Part shown: piece after piece, positions 11,901 to 22,600 of the stretch
Layout: each line of letters opens with the position of its first letter
How positions within the stretch are numbered: position 1 is the stretch's first letter
DNA from: Azolla caroliniana
Taxonomy: Eukaryota; Polypodiophyta
Reading direction: 5' to 3'
DNA length: 64,000 bases
NCBI GenBank assembly: GCA_043228905.1
Contig: JBHGNT010000016.1
Location: 19,096,001-19,160,000, forward strand
Program-made: the position numbers and the translations under genes
The notes under the pieces: generated by a model
What the model saw: the letters and a program-made list of their open reading frames with translations, nothing else
What the model was told of the DNA's origin: nothing
The model's database searches: none

Positions 11901-14900
11901 TGAATGCTCTATGTGTAGCTAATATGTTAGAATAAGAGATAAACTGAGCAATATCATGAGGAAAACCATAACGATCAGGAGGGACTCCTGAATTACTGTG
12001 AGAGGTCCTCCTAATCTCTATAGGAGAAGGAGAGGAAATCATATCACCTGTGATTTCTGGGTTTGGGAGTTCTGTAGGTATTTCAGAAGTCGAGGCAGGT
12101 CGGGACATCGAACTTGATGGCACATGTGGCACTGAAGATGTGTTCATATTTCCTTCTTTCTACCTCCTCTTCCTTGTATACACCTTTAGCTCCCCTTCAG
12201 CTTGAGTCCCAACACATATAGGCTCCTCGTCTTCGTTTCCTTCTTCTTCCGTACTGCCTACGCTCACTTGTTTCTCAGCTGATGTAGGGATCAATAAAGG
12301 AATTGATCCTATTTTTAGCAACCTCTCACCATTATCTCCTTCCCTCATATTTTTAGTCTCAATTAAGTCATCAAAGGGTGAAGTTACCCCTTGTTTATAA
12401 TATGGCTCTGACTCTCTAAAATGCACATCCATGCTCACAAATAATCTCTTCTCTACTGGACTCCAGCAAACATAGCCTTTTTGTGTGGCAGAGTATCCCA
12501 CAAATACACATTTTACAGCTTTAGGATCAAGTTTTCCTACAGATGGTCTACTGTCCTTTACAAAACACACATCCAAACACCTTCAAAGGAAGGGTTCCAG
12601 AGTTATTGCCTTGCAACAACTCACATGGAGACTTCCATTCCAATACTCTAGAGGGCATTCTATTGATCAATGTGGCAGCCGTCAAAACTGCCTGTCCCCA
12701 CAACTGCTTTGGGACATTCATAGAAATCATCATGCTTCTCGTTACCTCTAGAAGATGTCTATTCTTCCTCTCTGCTACTCCATTTTGTTCTGGTGTATAT
12801 GGGCATGTAGTTTGATGTTGTATTCCTTGATCTGAGAGGTATGCCCTAAATGTCATGTTAGCATACTTTGTTCCATTATCAGACCTCAACACTTTTATTA
12901 CTACACCATATTGAGTTTGAACTGCTCTATGAAAATCTTTAAAACAAGCAAATACTTCATTCTTTTTCCTCATCAAATATAACCAAGTCACACGAGAGAA
13001 GCAATCAATGAAAGAGACAAAATATCCATATCCATTAATAGAACTTGTGGAACATGGTCCCCAAACATTGGAGTGTATTACATCAAATGCATGGGAACTC
13101 CTATTACCTGAACTAGCATATGAGCTTTTAGTAAGCTTACCAAATCCACATGCATCACAAACAAGTTTTGTTTTATTAGCCTTTTCAAAAAGGTGTGGAT
13201 ACACCCAACTCAAAACGCCATAAGAGGTATGTCCCATACGTTGGTGGTAAAGTATCAACAACTCCTCATAACTCATTTTAGATCCCCTTACATCTGTTCC
13301 CTCTACCATAGATGCTAATGCTGAATCCAGCCCTTCACAATCCAAATACCATAGTCCATTATGCCATGTGCCAGTCCCAAGTCTCCGACCTGTCCCTTTC
13401 TCCTGGAATATCACCTTGGGAATATCAAAAGAAACAACACAGTTTAGTTGGTGTATGATAGAACTTATGGATAATAAGTTTACTGGGAAAGAAGGAGCAT
13501 GCAACACATTAGACAATGTCACAGAGTCGGCACATTTTACTGTACCCATACCCACTACAGATTGTGTTGTACCGTCAGCAATTTGAATGCTTTCTGGCAT
13601 TGATAAGTCAGTATACGAGGAGAATTCACTAGTATTAGCTGTTACATGCCTAGATGCGCCAGAATCAATTATCCATTCTGGTGTAGAGGCAAGAGTATTT
13701 GTGTTACTAGTACTTGTGGCTGAATAAGCATAGGTGGCAATGTTACCTCTTGACATGAGTGAAGTATCATTTGCGGCTCTTTGCTTCCTCCTAAGTATTT
13801 CTAAGAGAGCTTGATACTCTTCGGTGAACACCACCTTAGTTCCTTCCTCTTCTTTTGTTACCATCAAGTTTGCTTGGTGACCTCCTCTTGCACCTCTTCA
13901 GCCCCCTTGACCACGACCTCTAGTTTGTCCACGTCCTCCATATTCTCTCTCCTTCGATGGTTTAGGGCAAGCATTCTTTAAATGACCAGCTTCACCACAA
14001 TTGTAGCATTTTCGATTTTCACTTCCGCTTGAATTTGACACCATTAGTGCTGATCGTACCCCTGGAAGTCCGGTAGTGTCAGAGAGCAGCTTTATTCTAC
14101 TCTCCTCTTGTATCATAGTCGCAATTGCCTCATCAAGTGTGGGAATTTCAGCCTTGGCTAGAAGAACTGCCCTTCTTTGATCAAACGACGGGTTGAGATG
14201 TTTCAAAAATTGCATGGTTCTTCTTTGAGCAGAAATTTCCTTGCTCCATTGAGGATCATTGCATACTGTCTCAGGCGAGAAATGATCGTATTCTGCCCAT
14301 AGACACTCCAGCTCTATGGCATATTCCTGAATCCTCCTATCTCCCTGCCAAACAACATCTATCTCTTGCTCGATTTGAAATACTCTCATGTTGTTTCCCC
14401 TCCCAGCATACGTCTTTTGCAATTTCTCCCATATCTCCTTCACACTTAAAATTCCATCAACTATTGTGGCGATTGATGGAATCATGGAGTTGAGAAGCCA
14501 CATGTATAAAGACATGTGGGTAGCTCTCCATGCTTTCCATTCATTGCTCGTTGTGACAAGAGGTTTTTTCTCTTCTCCCGTTAGGTAGCCATCAAGGCTT
14601 CTCCCTGCCAAGGCACCTATAATCCAACGTGACCAGCTCAAGTATGTGGCTGGTCCATCGAGTTTGAACTCAACTGGGAGGAGTTCAAGTCGGGGCGGTG
14701 GTTGTGTTCCTGTCACACCTCCAGATGCTACAATCTCAGCCTGCTTCATGTATTTCACCAATGTTTTCACCGCATCCTCATTCAATTATGAGAACACCTC
14801 ATCCATCTTCTCAACTTGGCCTATCTCTGCTCTCCTCATCTAACTTCTTTTCTCAAGTCACCTCTCAATCACATAGCAATGTCATCCCAAATGAAAAAAA

Positions 14901-17900
14901 ATCCCCCTTTCCTCTCTTGGATGCTAGGACAGTGCTGTTCCAATCGCTGTCATACCAGCAGAAGGGTGGATCTAGGGTTTTGCAGAGGGGCGGATCTATG
15001 CTCTGATACCATAAAGAAAAATGAGAAGGCACATCTGTTCAGTAATATACATTGGTATGTCACAACTAGAGGGAGAAAATACAGAGATCGCTTATATTTA
15101 CATGAGGAGAAAGTTCCTCTTTATAAAGGCCAAGATATGGCTGTTGGGCTAACTAGTTGTTGGAAACAACTAGCCGTTGGGCTAGCCGTTATAACTTTTA
15201 AACATTCTCAACATAAAGAGACTAGGTAGGTATATCTTAGAGCTAAAACAACATAGAGAGAATAAGCTACAAAATGTTAACCATAACCATTCTAATATTC
15301 ACCAACATGTAACTAATGAAACTTTTCAGGCACAAGGGGAGACAATGAATGTGGACACACCTACAACACTCGGCCTCTCCTTTGCTGAAGCAGAAAAGCA
15401 AAGAACAACCAAATGCCTTCCGATGCCGAGCTTCATAGCAACTCAACATGGAGTAGAAACAATTAAGAAGATAAAGGAACGTGAGCTACGCCGCCTAGAA
15501 GCTATGGTTGGGGTACCTTTTACATTGGCACCACAGACCACATCCATATCGAAACCCTTTGACCTCCCGCTTCTTTTTAAGAGATTTGGATGGAAATGAA
15601 ACTAGGCCTAGTATAAAGCCATTTTCTTTATAGAATATGTTACACCATAACATGTTTTTGAATAATACTAGATCTCTTTAGCTTAAGTTCTATGTTATTT
15701 TTACTTTCGATGAATGGGTAAATACCCCATTTTTGTTGTAAACCAATGGTCTCATGGGCCAATTTTTGGTCTGAGAAGACGTTGATATATCTTTCTTTCT
15801 TTCTCACTATATAAGGTAATTTGTGAGAAATATGATAACTTGTTAGACAAGCACGAAGTATCATACTCAAATTTACATCAGGACAAGTGCACATGCGCCT
15901 GCACTATTTTCGCATTGAGAGTGTTTACTACGGAGTAGAAACTTCCCTTCTTAAGGAGTTGCATACAAGATGATACGTTGATTTCATCCCATGGGTCAAT
16001 ATTGGCCTCATCATGGACAATAAATATTTATTCTATTCTCTCTCTCTCTCTCTCTATGCCCGCGACACCTTCCTTCCATTGCTAGCACACATCTTTAATA
16101 GAGCCATGTGTGAAGGTTTCCCTACTATATGGACTCAACATACCATTGTGCCAATCTTCAAAAGTGGAGACCCATGATGCCAAGCAACTATAGGACAATC
16201 ATGATTGGCCATTACTTGGCTAAACTATATGGGTCGATTCTAGAATCAGAATTGAGTATATGGGCAGAGCAGAATGGCTGCCGTTCAATTGGACAGGCAG
16301 GTTTTCGGAAGGGGTTCACAACTTTGGATCGCATATTCACCCTCCGGGCCCTTATTCAGGAGGGCACAGCCCAAAATAAGAGGATTTATTGTTGCTTTGT
16401 GGATTTCCGAAAAGCCTTTGACATTGTGCCACGTGCTCGGCTTATGCAGCGGCTAGAAGCCCTTGGTGTTCCTACATATATGCAATGGGGAGTCTATGCA
16501 TCCGTGTCAGGAAAAGTGTGGTCTCCCAAGGGCTTGTCAGAGGCAGTTGCTAGCACAATTGGAGTGAAGCAAGGATGCCCACTATCCCCCACTCTCTTCG
16601 GTCTCTATATAGATGAGGTATCACATTACATAGAGAGATTCGGGGGTTCCAGAGCACGACTAGCAAGTATAGCTATACAAATATTACTATATGCTGATGA
16701 CATTGTGCTGATTTCTGACTCTCCGGAGGGACTACAAAGACATCTAAATGCCTTAGAACTATTTTGTACAGACAAAGGTTTGTCAATCAACATGGACAAA
16801 ACTAAAGTGATGGTGTTTAACACCACTCAAGCATGGGTAACAAGATCAGAACCAGAATTTTTCTTGGGAGAGGAAAAGGTGGAATACACACGCTCCTACA
16901 CATACCTAGGAGTAACATTTACAGGACTAAGGTTCTCCTTACAGGAGGCTGCTTGTGCCCGACTTTCTCGTGGATATGTAGCCCTTGGTGCTCTCGAGAG
17001 ACAATGTGCACATTTGCAGTTCAAAGAGCCACGAACTAAGCTATGGTTATTTGATACACTTGTCACACCAACTCTTCTCTATGGAGTAGAAACATGGGGA
17101 CCGAGTCTTAACAAGGCAAATCATTGGAAAGATTTAGAGAGACCTTTAGTGTCAATGATTGCTTGCATTATACGGAGCAAAGCATCGGTGCCCCACGATA
17201 TAATCCGGGCAGAGATGGGAGCAGCACCTATAATAACCGAGGCATTGTTCCGATCAGTGACATTTATCCAATGTCTTTGAGAGCTACCTAAACGAAGGTA
17301 CCCAAGGTTGGCACTTATGTCATCAAGACAACTAGCTGAAAATGGAGACACTCATTGTTGGTATGCTGAAATGCAGCAATGGTTCGAGTCACATGGCATG
17401 AGTATAAATGGTAGACATGCACTACCGCCGTTCCAATATAGCTTGGACTGTCCTCACCTAAATATGACCAAAGTGGAAAAGAATAGAGTGATCCGGACTA
17501 ATATTATTAACATGGAAAACAAGATAACATGGATCAGCCCCAAAATACCACTTGGTACAAAGATGGCCCACTATAAGACACACTTCTTACATACATCGGA
17601 GGATGGATTTGTCATCAGGCCACTTTATATGGACATACATCTATCCTATGTGCTGCATAGTGTGATAGGGCAGCTGCGAACTTCATCACATCAGCTACAG
17701 ATTGAGGTAGGCAGATATACACGACTACCTCTAGAAGAGAGAATTTGCCAATTGTGTCATCAAGGAGTGGAATCTGAAGAACACTATGTTTGTCATTGTA
17801 GTGTCTTTTATGAAATCAGAGGGAGATACCATTGCCTCTTTAAACAAGACTTTGGCCCACTACGCAAGGTAATGGAATATGAGGACCAACGATGCCTAGA

Positions 17901-20565
17901 ACTTTTCTAGCTAGAGCTCAAGAGACATCGGGAAAAGTTGTTGAAGAATACAACCACACAAGCTCATTCACAAAGAACAATCCAACTTTCTTTAGCTCCA
18001 TCACTCCTACTAATGCTACAAGTGAATTACGGGATACACAAATGGGCTCCAAACCAAGACATAACAAAGGGGTTTAGATTGATCGGGCAATAGCAATTTG
18101 TCGTGCACGTAGGCCCCGGCCCCATGGACCACGACCTCGACACCCTTGTCATCGACAGATAAAAGCCATTATCAACCGCCATCGTAGATGCTTCCCTCGC
18201 TTCGGAGACATTTCCATTCTAGATCGGCCTATGCTAGAGAGCTTTCGAAGACAAAAGCTACAATATATCTAACTTGAGAATCTCACATGTGCCAAAAACC
18301 AGATTCCCTCGTTTCTTTTCTTTTCATCTTATTTACTTTTATATTTACTGTGTAATATTTATTTTATTTTGATTTGTTCTCAAAGACGAGACAACACTTA
18401 CGATGTAATCTCTTGTTTGGTCTTATAGATCATTTTGGCCTCTTAAAAGACGTTAATATATCTTTCTTTCTTTCTTTCTCCTTCAATGTCTGCAACTTTC
18501 TGCATTTTTCACCTAGCCAACTTTCTCCCTCAGCCAAGGTGGATAAATATATAGATGTTGCTAGTAGAGCATCTACATGCATTGGCTTGGTACTGCTGTT
18601 CAACTTAGGCCTACCACAGGAATTTATATAGCTTTCTATTTCTCATTTTCTACAAAGAGTATTGTGGTATACAACACTTTAGATACAATCATAACATCAC
18701 TTTCAAACATCATACACATCACATCAGTTGCAAATGTCACGCCGGGGAGAGGATACCTCGATAAGTTAGAGCACTAAATGGAAACATGCAGTTGTTACGG
18801 TGACAAATGTCAAAAAGATTACAAATATGAGATTTAATCTGCTCTCTCTCTCTCTCATGAAGAAATAAAAAAGAAGTTGAAAGTGACCTTGGAAGTGTTT
18901 GTTGAATGGCCATCATTATTCTTGTTAATCACAAATCCTTGAAATTGTTTGTCGAGCTGATGACTTGCAAATAATTTATCTGGCGTAATGTCAAGATGTG
19001 ATAGTGATATAGGATCCTCACATTCTTCTTTCACTTTTACATTGTGTGATACAGGAATACCTGATAATGCCACAGTAGATTCTAGTATGAGAGAAGAATG
19101 AGTGTTCTTTATATCTGACTTCTCCTTTGGAGCTCTAGTTTGATCAACTTCTTTATGTTGCAATATTCCAGTAATGAACTCTCCTCTATGCTTTGTTAAA
19201 GCTGATTTGAAAACATGAGGTGTTTTCTGCTCTTCAGCTACATTTCCATCGAGATTTAAATCTTCTATTTCATGTTTGGTCTTATTTTGCTGGATATTAC
19301 AAATAGCTGAACTTTTCAGCGTTTTCAAATTATCATTACTTGGATGTTTTCCCAAGTCAGAGCTAACCATTGAGAGGATAGTTTGATGATCATCAGGTGG
19401 AACAAGAACTACATTAGGCTGATAAACTTGCTCAGAATCTTTCAAGGATTCTGAAGATCTTTTATTCTGATGTGCCTCCTCAGCCATCTTTAGGTCTCTC
19501 AAGAGAAAATCCTTTGGCTCCAATGATTGATCTGGAAGGTTCTTCTGCTTCTTCAGCTGCTCACCTTTTAATATTTTTGTACAAATAAAGCCTTTTTCCT
19601 CTCGTGAAGACTCTGTTCTCAAAGATTCTACTGCCTCTTCTTTGACATGCACAAATTGCCAATGCCACCGATAGCTATCAATATGTACATGAGGCGTATA
19701 CGGAACCAAAGTTATTGGATAAGGCATTCCCATCTCTTGGAATTGCATGGGTGGTGATCTATACTGAGCATTCAAACTTAGATCTGCTTGTGGTGGAACA
19801 ATATTAGCTGAGAAAGGAACTGCATAAGGAAAAATGGCATATCTGTCATAAGGCATTATAGCATATCTGTCATTCTCGAAGACAGAACCAGGATGTAGTT
19901 TGTTATCTTTGATGGCACTGATGTCTTGATGTTTATTATCAGACAAATTAAAGCTTGGCCTTTTTCTGAGCCCAATCTCTGTGGCAGGCTTTATACATTT
20001 CATCCTTTCTACATGTTCATCCTCAAGCTTAAGTCTCTTAATGGAAGACAATTCACTGCTCCGACACCAGGCTTTGCCATGTTTTCTCTCGGCTATTTTT
20101 TCTGGAGTCTCCCCAGTTATTCTGTGAATCAAATAGTCATGAACATTGTTGAAGCCGTGCGACCGTGCAGTGTGCACGAGCAGCCCCGTTGGCTCTAGCC
20201 CCTGTGCTCTCCTGCATGGTCCACAGTTGCAACTGCAAATATATATATACAGAGAGAGAGAGAGAAATAGAAAGGAAGAAAGAAAAAAATACTATCTCAG
20301 ATTCAATGAGATAGATAAGCAACAACAAATGTCAAGCTTTAATCAACCTTAAGGTGAAAGTACCAGTTATTGCAACCATCACCACATCCCCCTCTACATT
20401 TTGGACAAACCCAATCAACATCATCCTGCACAATAATACAGTGTTTGGAAAAACTTTATTTTACATGGAGATAATAAACCTTCCTCCAAATTTGTTCAGG
20501 TAATCTATCAGCAAATATCTCAAAATTTTAAGGTTTTTTTTATCTAAAACATCCTGGATTATACA

Positions 20566-20601
<36 letters not shown>

Positions 20602-21294
20602 TGCATAATGTATATGGATTTTGAATTTTCAAAGACGCAAAACTTTATAGATATTTTCCAAGCATTGCCTGGATTTTGTATACATGCATACACCTATGTG
20701 TATGCATAAGTATACCCATACACACACATTTACATGCACGTGTATGTGTATGTGTATTGTGTGTGTACGCATACATGTATGCGTATGTGTATGTACACGA
20801 CTTAAAATTTCCAAGACACAAAAGTTTAGGGTTATTTTCCATACCTGCATTTCTATTTGAACAAATTCACCATGCCGATTCTTGAGACACCCACCACAGA
20901 ATGCAACGGTACATTCACAACATCGAACATGATCTTCCACTGTCTTCTGGCGGCACCAATGGCATGAGACACCCAAAATAGAGTCATAGATGCGGGTACC
21001 GATGAGCCTTCGACCAGGATGTTGGCATCTCTGGCGAGAAATCTGGCCATTGTTACATTCTGAAGGTATCAAAGCAGTGGAATGGCCACCATCATTGCAC
21101 TCTGAAGGTACCAATAAACTGGTGGAATTGTAATAATTATCGCACTCTGAAGGTATGAGTGAGTTAGTAGAAGGGTGACCATGAGTGCACCCTGAAGGTA
21201 GCAGTAAACTCGTCGATAATGGTGTTGATAACGTTAGATGTGTTGCACTCAGTGGTGTTGATGGGTTAATTTGCACTCCTAATGAAGATGCCAT
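8909..21294 (-). CDS. zf-4CXXC_R1 (CDCA7-class) zinc-finger protein with a 9.3-kb TE-filled intron
   Basis: Exons in transcript order: 21294-20845, 20425-20364, 20232-18888, 9542-9329, 9253-9174, 9081-8998, all with GT..AG borders and compatible phases (about 745 codons). The C-terminus is uncertain: an acceptor at 8912 would place TAA immediately (8911-8909), and intron retention would end at TGA 8895. Residues 90-180 hold the cysteine-rich domain: CHWCRQK, CCEC, CGGC, then CPKC, CRGGCGDGC and CCNCGPC. It is followed by the family block GLEPTG..HTARSHGF. Residues ~200-600 are polar and low in complexity. The C-terminal exons carry SCLDHHPDLA and LLRGFFFWLE, known from the plant family C-terminus. 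By family, CDCA7-type proteins bind DNA and recruit HELLS/DDM1 remodelers for DNA methylation; this role is inferred. The Arg of CxxCRQK, altered in human ICF3 as I recall, is present. Intron 3 (18887-9543) contains two LINEs and one Copia. Confidence 0.85.
10139..10340 (-). repeat. 3' LTR of Copia-1
   Basis: Read on the minus strand it starts TGTTGAGAATG and ends TTTTTCTTTA, directly beside TSD TAAAG. It is 202 bp long, the same as its partner at 15012-15213. Confidence 0.95.
10341..10352 (-). other. polypurine tract of Copia-1
   Basis: Minus-strand CTTGAGGGGGAG immediately precedes TGTTGAG of the 3' LTR. This is the usual plus-strand primer position, and it overlaps the pol stop codon. Confidence 0.9.
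10348..13897 (-). pseudogene. Copia-1 pol (protease, integrase, RT, RNase H), frameshifted
   Basis: The frame continues from gag after an in-frame TGA (13900-13898). Protease shows IIDSGASRHVT. The integrase zinc finger and core follow, with YTPEQNGVAERKNR. A frameshift near 12570 moves to the frame containing VGYSATQKGY, TAG at 12162-12160 interrupts the linker, and RT runs [20 protein letters not shown] ... FLHGELMEEVYM. A second frameshift near 11370 precedes the catalytic VVYVDDIII. RNase H has YCDSNWASCADDRKSTSGY and STAEAEYRA. A third frameshift near 10520, where the KHIE motif appears deleted, breaks the tail. The full domain set is present, but at least three frameshifts and two stops make it non-functional. 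Confidence 0.9.
13898..14839 (-). pseudogene. Copia-1 gag with one premature stop
   Basis: A real ATG at 14839-14837 opens MRRAEIGQVEKMDEVFS, then TAA at 14788-14786 interrupts (probably a former CAA). The same frame continues as a UBN2-type retrotransposon gag of ~290 residues ending in the CCHC knuckle CYNCGEAGHLKNAC and an Arg/Gly-rich tail. TGA at 13900-13898 separates it from pol in the same frame, consistent with an ancestral single gag-pol frame. Confidence 0.88.
15000..15011 (-). other. primer-binding site of Copia-1
   Basis: Minus-strand TGGTATCAGAGC begins directly after the 5' LTR. It matches the 3' end of plant initiator tRNA-Met, the standard Copia primer. Confidence 0.9.
15012..15213 (-). 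repeat. 5' LTR of Copia-1
   Basis: It is the 202-bp partner of the LTR at 10139-10340, followed outside by TSD copy TAAAG at 15214-15218. It supplies the element's promoter and R region. Confidence 0.95.
16045..18479 (+). mobile_element. LINE copy 2, 5'-truncated, with reverse transcriptase
   Basis: The element starts abruptly after a (CT)n run (about 16041-16057), in frame with FNRAMCEGFPTIW of the RT N-terminus, and lacks the endonuclease. RT, CCHC motif and a 3' UTR follow. It ends in CTTT repeats (18461-18479) preceded by AGACGTTAATATAT, the same terminus as LINE copy 1. It has the same plus orientation and lies in the same host intron. The target duplication cannot be resolved because both ends lie in simple sequence. 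Confidence 0.85.
16129..18086 (+). pseudogene. LINE copy 2 reverse transcriptase and C-terminal CCHC region
   Basis: The main frame (16129-17280) contains PSNYRTIMIG, IGQAGFRKGFTTLDRIF, CFVDFRKAFD, GVKQGCPLSP and the catalytic LLYADDIVLIS. These are the ordered fingers/palm motifs of non-LTR RT. A frameshift near 16172 separates it from upstream NRAMCEGF. TGA at 17278-17280 (probably CGA before) is followed in the same frame by 17281-17910, with ERICQLCHQG..EEHYVCHC, and then TAG. The frame after that TAG reads LELKRHREK, matching copy 1. Several breaks make it non-coding today. Confidence 0.88.
18480..18887. other. 5' part of zinc-finger gene intron 3, outside the TEs
   Basis: This is unique intron sequence between LINE copy 2 and the donor at 18887-18886 (minus-strand GTCACT, an unusual but GT-type donor). 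A CT-rich microsatellite lies near 18841-18857. No coding signal is visible. Confidence 0.5.
20561..20594. repeat. (ATAC)n microsatellite in the zinc-finger gene
   Basis: ATACATACATAC repeats run for about 30 bp in intron 1 (between 20844 and 20426) and grade into TATATATA. A second imperfect, (CA)n-like/ACACATAC-rich tract lies near 20680-20800. Confidence 0.85.
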
Positions 21295-22600
21295 ATGTAG
21301 ATTCGCATACAGAGATCAATCGATTTCCACAAAAGAAGGATAGTTTAAACCTGAATCTGAGCTCACAGACATGAGAATTAAGGATGACCTTTCTGTTTAG
21401 AAAACCTTCAAGCACATCTATTTGTAAGTGAAAAAACATAGAGATGACATAACATTGCAGATATTGTTATTTAATTCTTTTAACAGTATCCTTGTTATAA
21501 GTGAAATAACACATGTAAGCCCACATAGCATTTCCAACTGCTTCGAATTCCGTAGGAAAACAAAGGGATAAGACTTTCCTTAGGGAAATGGTGTTTCTAC
21601 CTGATTAAGAGTTGAAATGTAAGAAAAGGGTTGCAGAGTCGCATCGATTGTTTGTGATTTAAGTTTTCTCTTGGGTTACAGAACCTAATTTAGAGATATA
21701 GATGTGCCCATAACGTCATAAAGTAAAATTTGAGAAGAGGGTCATCAACAGATCATCGCCATGGCCACATAGCTCTTATGAAAAGGGGGGGGGGGGGGGG
21801 GGAAGAGAGAGAGAGAGAGAGAGATCAGATCAGATCAGATCAGATCAAAGCACTCACTTGGGTTTTTTTGCTGTGTTGTATTGTCTGTACTGGATTGATC
21901 AGTCCTTTTCAAGCTCCCCTGTTTTTTCTTCCCCTTTTCAGATAACAGTGATGTTTTCTTTTCTCTCTTGTCTTTCTGGTAAAGCCTTTTTATGCATTTT
22001 CTTCTGCATTTGCTTCCTTCTCATTCATTCATTCATTCATATGAAAATTGAATGAATGAACACAATATGCTTTCCATAAAGATAGAGCACACATTAAAAG
22101 GAGGTAGTAAGTAGGCATGTATGTACATATGTATGTTATATGCTTATGCTTCTTGCTTTGTTTGCAAGGGTGTCAAACTCTCGTGTTCAGACGAGAGAGA
22201 GACGGTTGCCGCTTGTTTCGTGAAGTCTTCGTGTTCCATCGACCCTAGTCAATGCCGAAACCTTCGGACCAGGAAGGCATCGTCAGTGCCAATGATTGAT
22301 GGCCCTCTAGAGTCAGGCTCAGTCAACCTACATAGAAGAGAATTGTACACTCCTTCTATTGATCCTTCCATTGATGATTCGGCAAATGATATCGAAGATG
22401 TTGTTGCAACCCATAAGGAGTCTCCTCTTCATAGTGGTTCAGGAAGTTGTAGACGCACAAAGGGTTTGTGTAATAAACCAAGCTCTTTGTGTATATGAAT
22501 CTAGTAGCAACAAGGAACCTCAACATATTGTACTCATAATGTTTCTCCCGTCTTTTAAGTTTCCATACTCAAAAACTTACTTGTATTGGAATTTATAAAT
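21295..22600. other. upstream region of the zinc-finger gene
   Basis: This presumably holds the minus-strand promoter and leader of the gene starting at 21294. Simple repeats occupy 21785-21847, and an (ATTC)n/(ATTCA)n run lies near 22021-22039. A 125-codon plus-strand frame at 22121-22498 opens with ATG but shows no motif I recognise. I do not call it a gene. Confidence 0.4.
21785..21847. repeat. compound simple repeat: G18, (GA)n, (GATCA)n
   Basis: Eighteen consecutive G residues (21785-21802) are followed by ~10 GA units and then about four to five GATCA units. The run lies ~500 bp upstream of the minus-strand gene start. Poly-G of this length can form quadruplexes and is also prone to sequencing error. 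Confidence 0.9.

Larger units (their letters stand above)
10139..15213 (-). mobile_element. complete Copia LTR retrotransposon (Copia-1), degenerate coding
   Basis: Identical-length 202-bp LTRs (10139-10340 and 15012-15213) flank gag-pol on the minus strand. The target duplication TAAAG is at 10134-10138 and 15214-15218. The primer site TGGTATCAGAGC (minus strand, 15000-15011) abuts the 5' LTR, and the polypurine tract CTTGAGGGGGAG (10352-10341) abuts the 3' LTR. I count about 7 differences between LTRs (~3.5%), so it is moderately old. It interrupts LINE copy 1, so it inserted later than that LINE. Domain order gag, protease, integrase, RT, RNase H is Copia. Confidence 0.95.
9551..15804 (+). 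mobile_element. LINE copy 1, 5'-truncated, split by Copia at 10139-15213
   Basis: The left part (about 9551-10138) translates in several frames into the C-terminal region of a non-LTR retrotransposon. It includes ERICRLC followed by EDEYHFTCKC, the CCHC-like motif that follows plant LINE reverse transcriptases. The frame resumes after the Copia (15214-15597, with LELKQHREN), showing that one insertion was interrupted. The element ends in CTTTCTTTCTTTCT at 15791-15804. LINE copy 2 matches it both in protein and in the 3' end, GACGTT(A/G)ATATAT followed by CTTT repeats. Endonuclease and reverse-transcriptase domains are missing, and stops interrupt the frame (9660s, 9825). It lies antisense inside an intron of the zinc-finger gene. 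Confidence 0.85.

Noticed and set aside
17892-18274. Arg/His-rich frame after the LINE copy 2 CCHC region
   Set aside because: The adjacent frame (LELKRHREK) matches LINE copy 1, so the Arg-rich reading is probably a shadow.
20629-20844. Continuation of zinc-finger exon 1 into a His/Thr-rich reading frame
   Set aside because: A clean donor ATGCAG|GTATGG at 20845/20844 and the in-phase next exon (DDVDWVCPKC) show this is intron; the frame is a translated CA-rich microsatellite.
22121-22498. 125-codon plus-strand ORF upstream of the zinc-finger gene
   Set aside because: It has no motif, homologue or splice context that I recognise; kept only as part of the region description.
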